From: CAVVDT01 sp963747005
Lineage (GTDB): Bacteria; Pseudomonadota; Alphaproteobacteria; Rhizobiales; Aestuariivirgaceae
Assembly: GCA_963747005.1 (NCBI GenBank)
Contig: CAVVDT010000008.1
Coordinates: 434,001-498,000 of the forward strand
Length of the DNA stretch: 64,000 nt
Direction: 5' to 3'
The notes below the pieces were generated by a model. That model ran no database searches, was not told the DNA's origin, and worked only from the letters and a program-made list of their open reading frames with translations. Shown here piece after piece: positions 28,305 to 37,079 of this stretch (its first letter is position 1; each line of letters begins with the position of its first letter). The position numbers and the translations under genes are program-made.

Positions 28305-28736
28305 ATGTTCCGATGGTTGCCTGAATCTTCCCTGTCCGACCACGGCAAAGTGGTGACCTCGTTCTGGAACCGCATCGCCGTGCTTGATCATGCCGGCGAC
28401 GATGCGCGCCGGTCGATTTCCATTGCCCTCGTCCTGAGCTGGCGCGATCTCGTCAAGCACGCCGGCTCGCTCGACGGTTTTCGCGCCATGCCCCGCAATG
28501 AGCAGAAAGAGCTTTTGATCAGGCTGATCGAGTACGAGGCCCGTTGCCGCAAGGAAGGCCGCGAGGCCGAGGGCATCGCGGCTGAACTCCTGAGCTACTT
28601 CATTGCGATGGTCGCGGCCGGCGATCGCGACGAGGAACAGCGCATGGCACCGCCCGTTGTCGAACTGGCGCAGCTTACGCAGCCGGATTTCGTGCTTGCC
28701 TTGCCAGCCCCGCGAGCACCGGATTCGGTCTCCTGA
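28305..28736 (+). CDS. hypothetical protein, 143 residues
   Basis: Not recognised. It has no signal peptide or membrane helix, is rich in charged helices (residues 30-110), and ends in a Pro/Ala tail. GGAG stands 8 bases before the ATG. It stands alone on the plus strand between the ABC operon and the convergent Sel1-repeat gene. Codon use is coding-like, but no function can be given. Confidence 0.55.
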   Translation: MFRWLPESSLSDHGKVVTSFWNRIAVLDHAGDDARRSISIALVLSWRDLVKHAGSLDGFRAMPRNEQKELLIRLIEYEARCRKEGREAEGIAAELLSYFIAMVAAGDRDEEQRMAPPVVELAQLTQPDFVLALPAPRAPDSVS

Positions 28737-28748
28737 GGCCGGTCCGGT

Positions 28749-29975
28749 TTACGGCGTGGTCGGTTTCCACTTGGCCGCCATCGCCTTGGCCTTGGCGATC
28801 GCAGCGGGCTTCATGCGCTTTGCCACGGCGTCCCGGCTTTGCTCGGCATCGTGGTCGCCCTGTTTGGCGGCAAGATCGAACCACATATAGGCGAGCACGT
28901 TATCCTGGCCCACGCCTTCGCCCTTGTCGTAGAGCTGTCCGAGACTGAGCTGCGCATCCGACAGGCCCTGTTCGGCCGCCTTGCGGTACCATCTCGCTGC
29001 CTCGATCGCGCTCTTGTCGATGCCCTGGCCACTATAGTACATCAGGCCGAGGCTCAGCTGGCCTTCCGCCAGACCCTGATCTGCGGCGGCCTGGTACAAT
29101 TTCACCGCCTCCTCGGCGTTCTGCTCCACGCCCAGTCCGTCCTCGTACATGTAGCCGAGGTTCAGCTGGGCCTCCGGCAGGCCCTGATCGGCCGCCTTGC
29201 GGTACCACTTGACGGCCTCGGTATCGCTTTTCGCCACGCCACGCCCGTCGTGATACATGAAGCCGATACCCAACTGGGCATCCGCCTGATCCTGATCGGC
29301 CGCCTTGCGGTACCAGTTCAGCGCCTCGCTGTCGCTTTGCGCCACCCCGGTGCCATCATCATACATACGGCCCAGATTGTATTGTGCATCCGCCAGACCC
29401 TGGTCGGCCGCCTTGCGGTACCATTTCACCGCCTCGGTCGGGTTTTGCGGCACGCCCTGGCCGTTTTCATACATGAAGCCGATACTGAGCTGGGCATCCG
29501 CATGGTTCTGATCGGCGGCCTTGCGATACCACTTCATCGCCTCGCTGTCGCTTTGCGCCACGCCTGCGCCGTCGTCATAAAGCAGGCCGAGATTGTACTG
29601 CGCGTCTGCCAGGCCCTGGTCGGCGGCCTTGCGGTACCACTTGGCCGCTTCACCATCGTTGCGTGCCACGCCGGCGCCTTCGTGGTACATCATCCCGAGA
29701 TCGAGCTGGCCTTCGGCCTGACCCTGATCGGCGGCCTTGCGATACCATTTCAGTGCCTCGCTGTCGCTTTGCGCGACGCCGGTGCCATCGTCGTAGAGTT
29801 CGCCCAGCCTGACCTGGGCGTTGGCGTCGCCTTTTTCCGCCAGCGGGCGCCACAGTTTCAGGGCCGTGGCATAGTCTTCGCGGGCGGCGGCGGCCACGCC
29901 ATCCTCATAGGGGCCTGCCGCCACGGCACTTGCCATCCACGCGACGAGCCCCATTGCCATCAGCAACCGCAACAT
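28749..29975 (-). CDS. exported Sel1-like repeat protein
   Basis: A signal peptide (about 1-19, ending AVAA) leads into about ten tandem 36-residue Sel1/TPR-like helical repeats of the pattern A-x-YNLG-x-MY-x-G-x-GV-x-x-S-x-x-EA-x-KWYRKAADQG. Such repeats bind proteins. The ATG at 29975 has GGAG 8 bases upstream and starts the signal peptide directly; a longer frame to 30125 would place 50 extra residues before it. It is the third of three consecutive exported proteins on the minus strand and may be a periplasmic scaffold for the other two, which is inference. Confidence 0.88.
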   Translation of the reverse strand: MLRLLMAMGLVAWMASAVAAGPYEDGVAAAAREDYATALKLWRPLAEKGDANAQVRLGELYDDGTGVAQSDSEALKWYRKAADQGQAEGQLDLGMMYHEGAGVARNDGEAAKWYRKAADQGLADAQYNLGLLYDDGAGVAQSDSEAMKWYRKAADQNHADAQLSIGFMYENGQGVPQNPTEAVKWYRKAADQGLADAQYNLGRMYDDGTGVAQSDSEALNWYRKAADQDQADAQLGIGFMYHDGRGVAKSDTEAVKWYRKAADQGLPEAQLNLGYMYEDGLGVEQNAEEAVKLYQAAADQGLAEGQLSLGLMYYSGQGIDKSAIEAARWYRKAAEQGLSDAQLSLGQLYDKGEGVGQDNVLAYMWFDLAAKQGDHDAEQSRDAVAKRMKPAAIAKAKAMAAKWKPTTP

Positions 29976-30049
29976 CCTGTTATCTCCATACATCTGCATC
30001 GATGCCCATTTCCAAGCGTTGTTCCCAACAGTCCGCCCGCCATCAGCCG

Positions 30050-32206
30050 TCAATCGTGCGGCTCGTCCTGCACCAGAAAGCATTTGTAGTAATAGTCGCC
30101 GCTCATGTCGGGACTGGTTGCGCATTCATCGAACAGCGCCAGTTCCCGGGGATCGCTATAATAATAATAGGGACCGATCAGAAAGCGCGATTCTCTGCCC
30201 TTCCAGAAGCCATAGCGGGTTATGGTACCCTTCAGTTCCGGTACAAAATCGACCAGCGCCTTGCGCAGTGTCTCGCCGCGAATGAAATTATCCGGTAGCT
30301 GATCGAACGGGCCGTCCAGGTAGTTGTTGACGTTGGAATTCTCGGCGAACACGCCGATCAGGATTTTCCTGTCCTTGTTCTTGTCGAGGTAGAATGCAAA
30401 GCCGGTGCGCCGGCCGATCAGAATGCGTGGCGAGATATCCGAGACATCCAGCTCATCGGGAACCGCGTGCGTCTCGTTCAGGATGTAGTGGAAGACCTTG
30501 AGCCTGGAATTGTAGAGCAGATAGAACTGCATGCCTAACTCATCGAACACCGGGCCGATATAGGTCTCATTGGCGTTCATCAGCGAAGGCGGGGGCTCCA
30601 CGGCGGCCAGATTGTCCAGGGCAAAGAGCACGGATTTGCCACGATAGGTGACGCGGTAATCGAGGTCGTCGACCTTGCTGACATCGACGCCGTCGCTGCG
30701 GTCGAAGATCTTGTAGGTGTTGATGGCATCGCGCCGCCAGCCATTGTAGGCGGGGTAATAGGTGAAGTGGATCTTGCCCGCATCGCGATCGGTCACACCC
30801 AGCCTCAGGTTGCCGGAATAATCCATGCCCTTGTAGAAGAAGCTGAAATAGTAATAATTCTCAGTGGGATAAACGTGCACGGTGGCGGGCAACTGCTGCA
30901 GCACCATGGCAAAGACATCTGAAATGTCGTCGATCTTCAGCGACGTTCTCGCCTGCATCTCCTCGATGAATTGCTGATTGGTGTGAAGAATGGGGGCAGA
31001 AGCAGGCACGGTCGGATTCCGCAACAGCCCGTGCTGGGCAGGCGTCTGGAGCTTGTGGTCGATGGACAAGGGTTGCACACGAAGCTCCGTGGCATGCTTT
31101 TTGTCCGGTGGCGTCTGGGCGGGCGCATCGATGCCGTCGGCAGCCTCGCCGTTGTCGTCGACGACAAAGCAGTCATAGTAATATTGGGGCGCGATGCTCT
31201 TGTTGTGAGCGCAGTCGGAGAAAATTTTCAGGTCCTCGACATAGCTGTAGGATATGTACGGCTTGATGAGCACCCGGTCGGCATTGCCCGGCAGGATGCC
31301 GAGCCGGTCGATCTGGTCGGCCGGCGCCAGCCCGGCGGCGACGATTGCCGTCTTGAGCTCATGCCCGTGGAGGAAATTGTCGGGGAGCTGGTCGAACGGG
31401 CCGTCGAAATAATTGTTGGTGACGACGTTTTCGTCATACACGCCGATGAGGATCTTGCGCGGCTTCAAATCGTCCCTGTAGTAGGCAAAGCCGGTACGCC
31501 GGCCGATGACGATGCGGTCGGAAATGCGCGACGGGTAGAGCTCGTCCGGAACGGGGACCGTCTCGTTCAGGATGTACTGAAACATCTTGAGCCGTTGATT
31601 GAAGATGAGAAAGAACTGGATGCCCGATTCATCGAATATGGGTCCGAGATAATGTTCATCGGCATTCAGCAGACCGGGTGGCGGCACCACCTTTGACAGA
31701 TCGTTGAGTTCGAACAACACGCTCTTTTGCCGGAACGTCACCCGGTAGACGAAGGGTTTAACCTTCTCGATCCTGACGCCATCGGCGAGGCTGAATTGCT
31801 TGTAGGTGTCGACGTCATCCTGGCGCCAGCCGGTAAGGGTCGGAAAATAGGTGAAGTCGACCAGACCTCTGTCACGGTCCGAGGCATCGAGCCGGATGTT
31901 GCCGGCATAGGCGACCCCGTCATTATAGAAGCTGAAGTAGTAATAGTTCTCCGTCGGATAGACCTTCACGTGCGGTGGCAAGCTGGCGAAGACGTAGGCG
32001 AACACCGATGTCAGGTCGCCGATTTTGAGGTCGCTTCGCGCCGATACTTCTTCGATGTAGGACTGGTTGGTATGCACCACTGGTGCGTCCACGCTGGCGT
32101 TCTGGGCAGCGCCCAGACCGGCCGTCGTCTGCGTGATCGCCATGAACCAGGCAACCACGCAGACCACCAGCCAGTTGCACGCCATCTTCGACTTGAGGCC
32201 AGACAT
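30050..32206 (-). CDS. exported protein made of two copies of an unknown domain
   Basis: A signal peptide (about residues 1-35) is followed by two homologous domains of about 300 residues, at about 43-350 and 405-715, joined by a hydrophilic Pro/Gln linker. Landmarks found in both copies are HTNQ, VYPTENYYYFSF, KSVLF, PPP, YILNET, VPDEL, IGRRTGFA, GPFDQLPDNF and a final YYYxCF. The many Tyr and Phe in alternating patterns suggest beta structure. I know no family for it. AAGGA precedes the ATG. It lies 64 bases downstream of the repeat-tailed propeller gene and is probably co-transcribed with it. Confidence 0.82.
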   Translation of the reverse strand: MSGLKSKMACNWLVVCVVAWFMAITQTTAGLGAAQNASVDAPVVHTNQSYIEEVSARSDLKIGDLTSVFAYVFASLPPHVKVYPTENYYYFSFYNDGVAYAGNIRLDASDRDRGLVDFTYFPTLTGWRQDDVDTYKQFSLADGVRIEKVKPFVYRVTFRQKSVLFELNDLSKVVPPPGLLNADEHYLGPIFDESGIQFFLIFNQRLKMFQYILNETVPVPDELYPSRISDRIVIGRRTGFAYYRDDLKPRKILIGVYDENVVTNNYFDGPFDQLPDNFLHGHELKTAIVAAGLAPADQIDRLGILPGNADRVLIKPYISYSYVEDLKIFSDCAHNKSIAPQYYYDCFVVDDNGEAADGIDAPAQTPPDKKHATELRVQPLSIDHKLQTPAQHGLLRNPTVPASAPILHTNQQFIEEMQARTSLKIDDISDVFAMVLQQLPATVHVYPTENYYYFSFFYKGMDYSGNLRLGVTDRDAGKIHFTYYPAYNGWRRDAINTYKIFDRSDGVDVSKVDDLDYRVTYRGKSVLFALDNLAAVEPPPSLMNANETYIGPVFDELGMQFYLLYNSRLKVFHYILNETHAVPDELDVSDISPRILIGRRTGFAFYLDKNKDRKILIGVFAENSNVNNYLDGPFDQLPDNFIRGETLRKALVDFVPELKGTITRYGFWKGRESRFLIGPYYYYSDPRELALFDECATSPDMSGDYYYKCFLVQDEPHD

Positions 32207-32270
32207 TTCCAGTTCCTTGCATCCTGTCGGCGCGAAGCCTTGCGCGTAAAGTCAGATCGTCACGAGTCCG

Positions 32271-34979
32271 TTAGCGTCCTTGAAGCTGCTTGCTCTGCCG
32301 GCGCTTGTGCACCTGGATCTGTTGATCCTGATGGACCGGGCCCTGCAGTTGCTTGCTCTGCTGACGCCTGTGCACCTGGATCTGTTGATTCTGATGGACC
32401 GGGCCTTGCAGTTGCTTGCTCTGCTGACGCCTGTGCACCTGGATCTGTTGATTCTGATGGACCGGGCCCTGCAGTTGCTTGCTCTGCCGACGGCTGTGTA
32501 CCTGCTGCGTCGGCTGATGCGGATGGACCGTACCTTGCAGTTGCTTGCTCTGACGACGGTTATGCACCTGGGTCGGGCCATGCTGCTGCTTGCTCTGGAT
32601 GCGGTTATGCAGTTGCTCCTTACTCCTTATCCGGTTGTGGGTCTGCTCCTTGCTCCGGATGCGGTTGTGCAGCTGTTCCTTGCTCCGGATGCGGTTATGC
32701 AGCTGTTCCCTGCTCCGGATGCGGTTATGCAGCTGTTCCTTGCTCCGGATGCGGTTATGCAGCTGTTCCCTGCTCCGGATGCGGTTGTGCAGCTGTTCCT
32801 TGCTACGGATGCGGTTGTGCAGCTGTTCCTTGCTACGGATGCGGTTATGCAGCTGTTCCTTGCTCCGGATACGGTTGTGCAGCTGTTCCTTGCTCCGTAT
32901 GCGATTGTGCAGTTCCTGCTTGCTCCTTATGCGGTTGTGTAGAGTAGAGCCCCGCGTACGATGGGTTGCCAGCGGCGTGTGCTCGGGCGAGCCCCAGCGG
33001 CGGTGGGTTGCCCGCGGTGTGTGCTCGGGCGAGCCCCAGCGGCGGTGGGTTGCCCGCGGCGTATGCTCGGGCGAACCCCAGCGGCGGTGCGTGGCACGCG
33101 GTGTGTGCTCGGGTGAACCCCAGCGACGATGCGTCGCCAGTGGTGTGTGCTCGGGCGAACCCCAGCGACGATGGGTCGCCAGTGGTGTGTGCTCGGGCGA
33201 ACCCCAACGGCGATGCGTCGCCAGCGGCGTGTGCTCTGGCGAACCCCAGCGCCGGTGGGTCAGGATGGAATCATGCAATGGCGGCGGCGGAACGACCGTC
33301 TCCTGTTCCGGCACCGGGCCTTCGCACGGGGCATAGATCTCAACGTCGCCGATCGTCGTGGCGTCGTTGCGCGCCAGTTCCTGTTCGATCGGCTTGCCGT
33401 TCTCATCGGTGTTGAGATCGAGGTCGATCATGTAGGACTGTTGAGGACCCTCGGGCGCGGTCGCCGGGCCATCCTGCGGATAGGCCTCGTAGGCCTGACT
33501 GGGCGCCATTTCCGCATAAGCTTCCTGGGGGATGCCCTGCAGTCCGTGCACCTGCGATGTGTCATCGAATTTCTCGGTCTGCGGGTTGAAGCACGCCCCG
33601 TTCGGCTTGGGCGAGCACAGGGCATCGCCGGTCATCCATACGAACTGGTTGGCAAGTGTGGTGTCGATACTCCACGCGTCCGTGTAACCCAGACCGAAGT
33701 CGACGCCGCCTGAGCTGTTGGCGCGCACGAAAGGTGCGCCTTCCTCGGCGCGATCATAGAAGCCGACATCGTAGCGCCCGACCGCCTGCCAGACGCCTTG
33801 CTCGTTCAACTCATAGCGGATGACACGCGACTCATGCGGCCTCGCGAAGGCATTCTCCGCCGCCAACCCGAGATTACGCACCCCGCCACGCTCGGAGACG
33901 AGCATGATGTTCTGCTCGCCACACTTCGGGAAGGCGATGTCGGAAACCGGGTTGGAATAACCGTTGCGGGCGATATCGGCCGGATCGGTGAAGAAATCGG
34001 GCAGGAAGAATTCGCGCCTTACGCTCGTCGTGTCGAAATCACCATTTTCGGTAAGGCCGATCGACCAAACTGAATTCCGCTGCTCGTCGCCGGCGTCCTT
34101 CCATGCGGGGTTACCGAATCCCTGGCTACCCCAGATGGCGTAATAGAGACGCACCTGACCGGTGGCTGCGTCCTGGCGAACGCCGATGCCCCAGGGGCGG
34201 CGGCGGAAATCTGCAAAGTTCCAGCATGCCGGAGTCTTGGCGAAGTCGCCGGATTTGCAGTTGTCGATCTGTGCGCTGGTCGAGGGATCGAAAGCGACGC
34301 TCGGCAGCGCCATATCGGCGCCCGTCTCGGCGTCGAAGAATTTTACCCGCCCCTGCATGCCATGATCGTAGGTCCCCAGGTCCTTGCCATCGGCTGCGCT
34401 CAGGCGATGGATCATGCCGGTTTCCAGGTCGGTGACGTAGAGTTGCTTGTTCCACCTGTCATAGGCGATGTTGCCCAGCGCCGGCCCGCTGTTCTCGCGG
34501 TCTCCAAGCGTAATGTCGGCAAAGATCTCCGGCTTGTAGCCATTGTCCTTGCTGAGGATATAGACCGTTCCGGGACCGCCCTCGGTCCCCCACATCCCGG
34601 GCATCCAGTCCTGATTGTCCTTGGTAAGATGCAAACCGAACGCCGATGTGGCGGTGAGATAGACGTTCGGCGGATTCTCGTCATCGAGCGCGATGCCGAA
34701 CACCTGCCCGACCTCGGCAGCGGTCACCGGCAGGCGCTGTGGTTCATCCAGCCAGTGCTGCCCTTTCGGGGGCACACCGGGATTGCGGATGTCGACGATG
34801 CTGCCGACCACGCCATCGGTATAGATGACCACCTGGCCGTTGTCGGAGGTCATGCCGGAAAAGCGCGTCGCGTAAGCTTCGCCCGGCTGCAGCAGCGGCT
34901 CGCCCTCCTGGGCAGAAGCCGACGGTGCAAGCAGCGCCGCTGTTGCCATCAGCAGTCCCAATGACGCCGCCCGCATCAT
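32271..34979 (-). CDS. exported beta-propeller-like protein with three-block tandem-repeat basic tail
   Basis: A signal peptide (MMRAASLGLL to APSASA) precedes about 520 residues that look like a beta-propeller of the NHL/SMP-30 sort (VYLTATSAFGLHL, ALGNIAYDRWNKQLYVTDLETG, SDIAFPKCGEQNIMLVSERGG). An acidic and Pro-rich stretch ends in VVPPPPLHDS. The last 328 residues are three successive tandem-repeat blocks with units of 14, 10 and 21 residues, strongly basic and His/Gln-rich. The start at 34979 gives a clean signal peptide with AAGG upstream; an ATG at 35060 is possible and would add 27 residues. Function is unknown. The tail could bind polyanions, metal or the cell surface. Confidence 0.82.
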   Translation of the reverse strand: MMRAASLGLLMATAALLAPSASAQEGEPLLQPGEAYATRFSGMTSDNGQVVIYTDGVVGSIVDIRNPGVPPKGQHWLDEPQRLPVTAAEVGQVFGIALDDENPPNVYLTATSAFGLHLTKDNQDWMPGMWGTEGGPGTVYILSKDNGYKPEIFADITLGDRENSGPALGNIAYDRWNKQLYVTDLETGMIHRLSAADGKDLGTYDHGMQGRVKFFDAETGADMALPSVAFDPSTSAQIDNCKSGDFAKTPACWNFADFRRRPWGIGVRQDAATGQVRLYYAIWGSQGFGNPAWKDAGDEQRNSVWSIGLTENGDFDTTSVRREFFLPDFFTDPADIARNGYSNPVSDIAFPKCGEQNIMLVSERGGVRNLGLAAENAFARPHESRVIRYELNEQGVWQAVGRYDVGFYDRAEEGAPFVRANSSGGVDFGLGYTDAWSIDTTLANQFVWMTGDALCSPKPNGACFNPQTEKFDDTSQVHGLQGIPQEAYAEMAPSQAYEAYPQDGPATAPEGPQQSYMIDLDLNTDENGKPIEQELARNDATTIGDVEIYAPCEGPVPEQETVVPPPPLHDSILTHRRWGSPEHTPLATHRRWGSPEHTPLATHRRWGSPEHTPLATHRRWGSPEHTPRATHRRWGSPEHTPRATHRRWGSPEHTPRATHRRWGSPEHTPLATHRTRGSTLHNRIRSKQELHNRIRSKEQLHNRIRSKEQLHNRIRSKEQLHNRIRSKEQLHNRIRSREQLHNRIRSKEQLHNRIRSREQLHNRIRSKEQLHNRIRSKEQTHNRIRSKEQLHNRIQSKQQHGPTQVHNRRQSKQLQGTVHPHQPTQQVHSRRQSKQLQGPVHQNQQIQVHRRQQSKQLQGPVHQNQQIQVHRRQQSKQLQGPVHQDQQIQVHKRRQSKQLQGR
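32274..32567 (-). repeat. tandem repeat block C, 63-bp unit x4.6
   Basis: Four units of 21-22 residues (VHRRQQSKQLQGPVHQNQQIQ type) and a 13-residue partial copy run to the stop codon. The SKQ element echoes block B, so the two blocks may share an origin. Confidence 0.93.
32583..32942 (-). repeat. tandem repeat block B, 30-bp unit x12
   Basis: Twelve direct 30-base units encode LHNRIRSKEQ with few changes (SREQ twice, KQE once, THNR once, IQSKQQ in the last). The array has no spacers between units, so it is a coding minisatellite and not a CRISPR. Confidence 0.95.
32967..33260 (-). repeat. tandem repeat block A, 42-bp unit x7
   Basis: Seven direct 42-base units encode THRRWGSPEHTPLA or its TPRA variant; a partial eighth unit (THRTRGST) follows at 32943-32966. 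Units differ mostly at synonymous positions, so protein sequence is under selection or the copies are recent. Confidence 0.95.
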
Positions 34980-35647
34980 CAGTGCCTTGCCAATCCAAAA
35001 TCCGAAGTCTCTATGATCCGCAGCTGGTTTCTGGCTTGTGATCACGACATCCTCATTCAAACGATTAACTTTCGCTAGGCGCTATCCGTTCCCTGTGAGC
35101 CGGATGCACCCTCCTCGCTACCGTCTGTGTGCACATCTGCGAAAAGTTCCGCGATGATGATCGCGCACACATGGAGCGCCATTTATGCCGAAGCTAAACA
35201 TCCGTGCCTGCCGGGGCATTGACCCTGATCAATCCAGGTCACCCGTGCAGTAAATTTGCTGCGAGACAGGCAGATCAACGTGCATTTGCAGACGTCCGGC
35301 CTAACATCGTGCCGTTAAACAATTTTTTTGTTCGCACCGGGTCTGTTCGGGCGGTTGTCCTCGCAGTCCTGCCCGAAAGAAAGTTGATCATACATTGCGC
35401 AGCAGCAAAGCCGGAACAAGTGGTGCGGCTCGATGATCTTTCACCGTCAATTTGCGCTTCGTATCGGTAAAGGCCGATATAGGAGGGGCGTGCTGTGGCC
35501 GGGTTGTTACAGAGCCGGGCCCGGCGCCACGGCGCGTTACCTTGATTTGTGCCATTCCGGCTTCTTGGGAGGAATGATGACCACGGCTTCGACAGCGAAC
35601 CTTATCGATCGTGGCTGCGATCGACATTCTTGTACCGAAGAATGTCT
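34980..35647. other. intergenic region between the exported-protein locus and the catabolic island
   Basis: About 670 bases between the 5' end of the propeller gene and the 3' end of the DUF849 gene. It is clearly more AT-rich between 35180 and 35400 than the rest of the window and presumably holds the promoter of the propeller operon. At 35565-35577 a perfect GGGAGGA precedes ATG, starting a 46-codon plus-strand frame (MMTTASTANLIDRG) that runs antisense into the DUF849 gene; it may be the stump of a lost gene. Confidence 0.4.
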
Positions 35648-36481
35648 TCACTTCGGCAGGGCAAGCCCCAATATGGCGCGGGCCTGGACGGGCGTGGCAA
35701 CGGCGCGGTCGTAATCCGCGCAAAGATCGGCGACGCGGGCGACCAGTTCGGCATTGGAGCGGGCAAGACGGGTCTTGTCGAAACGCACATTGTCTTCAAG
35801 ACCGGTACGGCAATGGCCACCCAGTTCCAGCGACCAGCGGTTGAGGAGGAGCTGGTCGCGGCCGATGCCGGCGCCTGTCCAGGAAGCGCGCGGAGCAATG
35901 CGATTGAGGGTTGCGACGTAGAACTCGAAAACCTCGCGGTCCACCGGCGTGGCGTTTTTGACCCCCATGACGAACTGCACATGGAGGTTCCCCGCGATGC
36001 GGCCGTCGCCCGCCATTTCAGCCGCCTTGAACAGCATCGACAGATCGAAGACCTCGATCTCGGGCTTGACGCCGTATCGCCGCATCTCATCCGCCAGCCA
36101 GTCGATGAGGTCAGGGCTGTTCTCGTAGATACGGGTCGGGAAGTTGCACGAACCCGTGGCGAGCGAGGCCATGTCGGGGCTGAGCGCCAGCATGCCGCCG
36201 CGCTCGCGCCCGGCGCCCGAGCGTCCGCCGGTCGAGAGCTGGATGATCATGCCCGGGCAATGGCTCTTGATGCCATCCATCAATCGGGCGAATTTCTCCG
36301 GATCGGAGGTCGGTGTCTGATCGTCGTTGCGCACATGGCAATGGACGAGGCTGGCACCGGCCTCGAAGGCGGCATAGGTGGACTCGATCTGCTCGGCAAC
36401 AGTGACGGGCACCGCCGGGTTGTTTTCCTTCGTCGGCAGCGAGCCGGTGATCGCCACCGTGATGATGCAGGGGCCCCCCAC
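35648..36481 (-). CDS. beta-keto acid cleavage enzyme (BKACE, DUF849)
   Basis: The 277-residue TIM-barrel protein has the family's metal site HCHVR near residue 47 and the GSLPTKENNP N-terminus. BKACE enzymes use acetyl-CoA and a beta-keto acid to give acetoacetate and a CoA ester. It starts with GTG 12 bases after the pcaG stop. In this operon a beta-keto acid from protocatechuate breakdown, such as beta-ketoadipate, is a sensible substrate, but substrate choice in this family cannot be read by eye. Confidence 0.85.
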   Translation of the reverse strand: MGGPCIITVAITGSLPTKENNPAVPVTVAEQIESTYAAFEAGASLVHCHVRNDDQTPTSDPEKFARLMDGIKSHCPGMIIQLSTGGRSGAGRERGGMLALSPDMASLATGSCNFPTRIYENSPDLIDWLADEMRRYGVKPEIEVFDLSMLFKAAEMAGDGRIAGNLHVQFVMGVKNATPVDREVFEFYVATLNRIAPRASWTGAGIGRDQLLLNRWSLELGGHCRTGLEDNVRFDKTRLARSNAELVARVADLCADYDRAVATPVQARAILGLALPK

Positions 36482-36493
36482 CAGCGAAAGCCC

Positions 36494-37078
36494 CTAGATA
36501 TCGAAGAACACCGTCTCGCCGTCGCCTTGCAGGACGATGTCGAAACGGTAGGTGGGGGATTTGGCCGCCGGATCGCGCCGGGCGACGAGTGTCTGGCGCA
36601 TGCCGGCGCCCGGCACCTGCTGCAATATCGGATCGGCCTCATTGGCGGCGGTCTCGTCGTCGAAATAGATCCGCGTATGCAGATGGATGTTGATGCCTCG
36701 GGCAAAAATGACGGCCGTGATATGGGGCGCCTGCGCCCGCCCGTCACGCCATTTGACCTGGCCGGGTTTGACGGTCTCGAAGCGATAGAGGCCGGTCTTG
36801 AAATCGGTCACCGCACGCGCCCAACCGGTGTGGCCCTTGGCATCGAACTGGCCCCTGGCGTCGGCCTGCCAGATCTCCAGCATGGCATCGCGCACCACCT
36901 CGCCCGCCCCGTCACGGATGAGCCCCTCGATAATGATGGCCTCGCCGCCCTTGAGGCCGGTGACGTTGAGCTTTTCCTGCGTCCGCACCTGCAGCCCGGC
37001 CGAGGCCGGCACGGTGCCGATATGCACATAGGGGCCCGCCGTCTGCGAGGGCGTTTCCTTGAGGCTCTCGACCGTCAT
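36494..37078 (-). CDS. pcaG: protocatechuate 3,4-dioxygenase alpha subunit
   Basis: The 194-residue protein begins with the PcaG pattern TPSQTAGPYVHIG and has the intradiol dioxygenase fold (ARGINIHLHTRIYFDDE, YRFDIVLQGDGETVFFDI). It lacks the iron-ligand tyrosines, as alpha subunits do. With PcaH it opens protocatechuate between the two hydroxyls to 3-carboxy-cis,cis-muconate. Its ATG overlaps the pcaH stop closely (37080), with GGGAG just upstream. Confidence 0.93.
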   Translation of the reverse strand: MTVESLKETPSQTAGPYVHIGTVPASAGLQVRTQEKLNVTGLKGGEAIIIEGLIRDGAGEVVRDAMLEIWQADARGQFDAKGHTGWARAVTDFKTGLYRFETVKPGQVKWRDGRAQAPHITAVIFARGINIHLHTRIYFDDETAANEADPILQQVPGAGMRQTLVARRDPAAKSPTYRFDIVLQGDGETVFFDI

Positions 37079-37079
37079 C

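Noticed and set aside
32583..32942. CRISPR-like regular array
   Set aside because: Units of 30 bases follow each other directly without spacers and keep a reading frame; this is a protein-coding minisatellite.
32280..32942. Plus-strand Leu-rich frames opposite the repeat tail
   Set aside because: They exist only because the repeat unit lacks stops in all frames; no start signals or sensible product.
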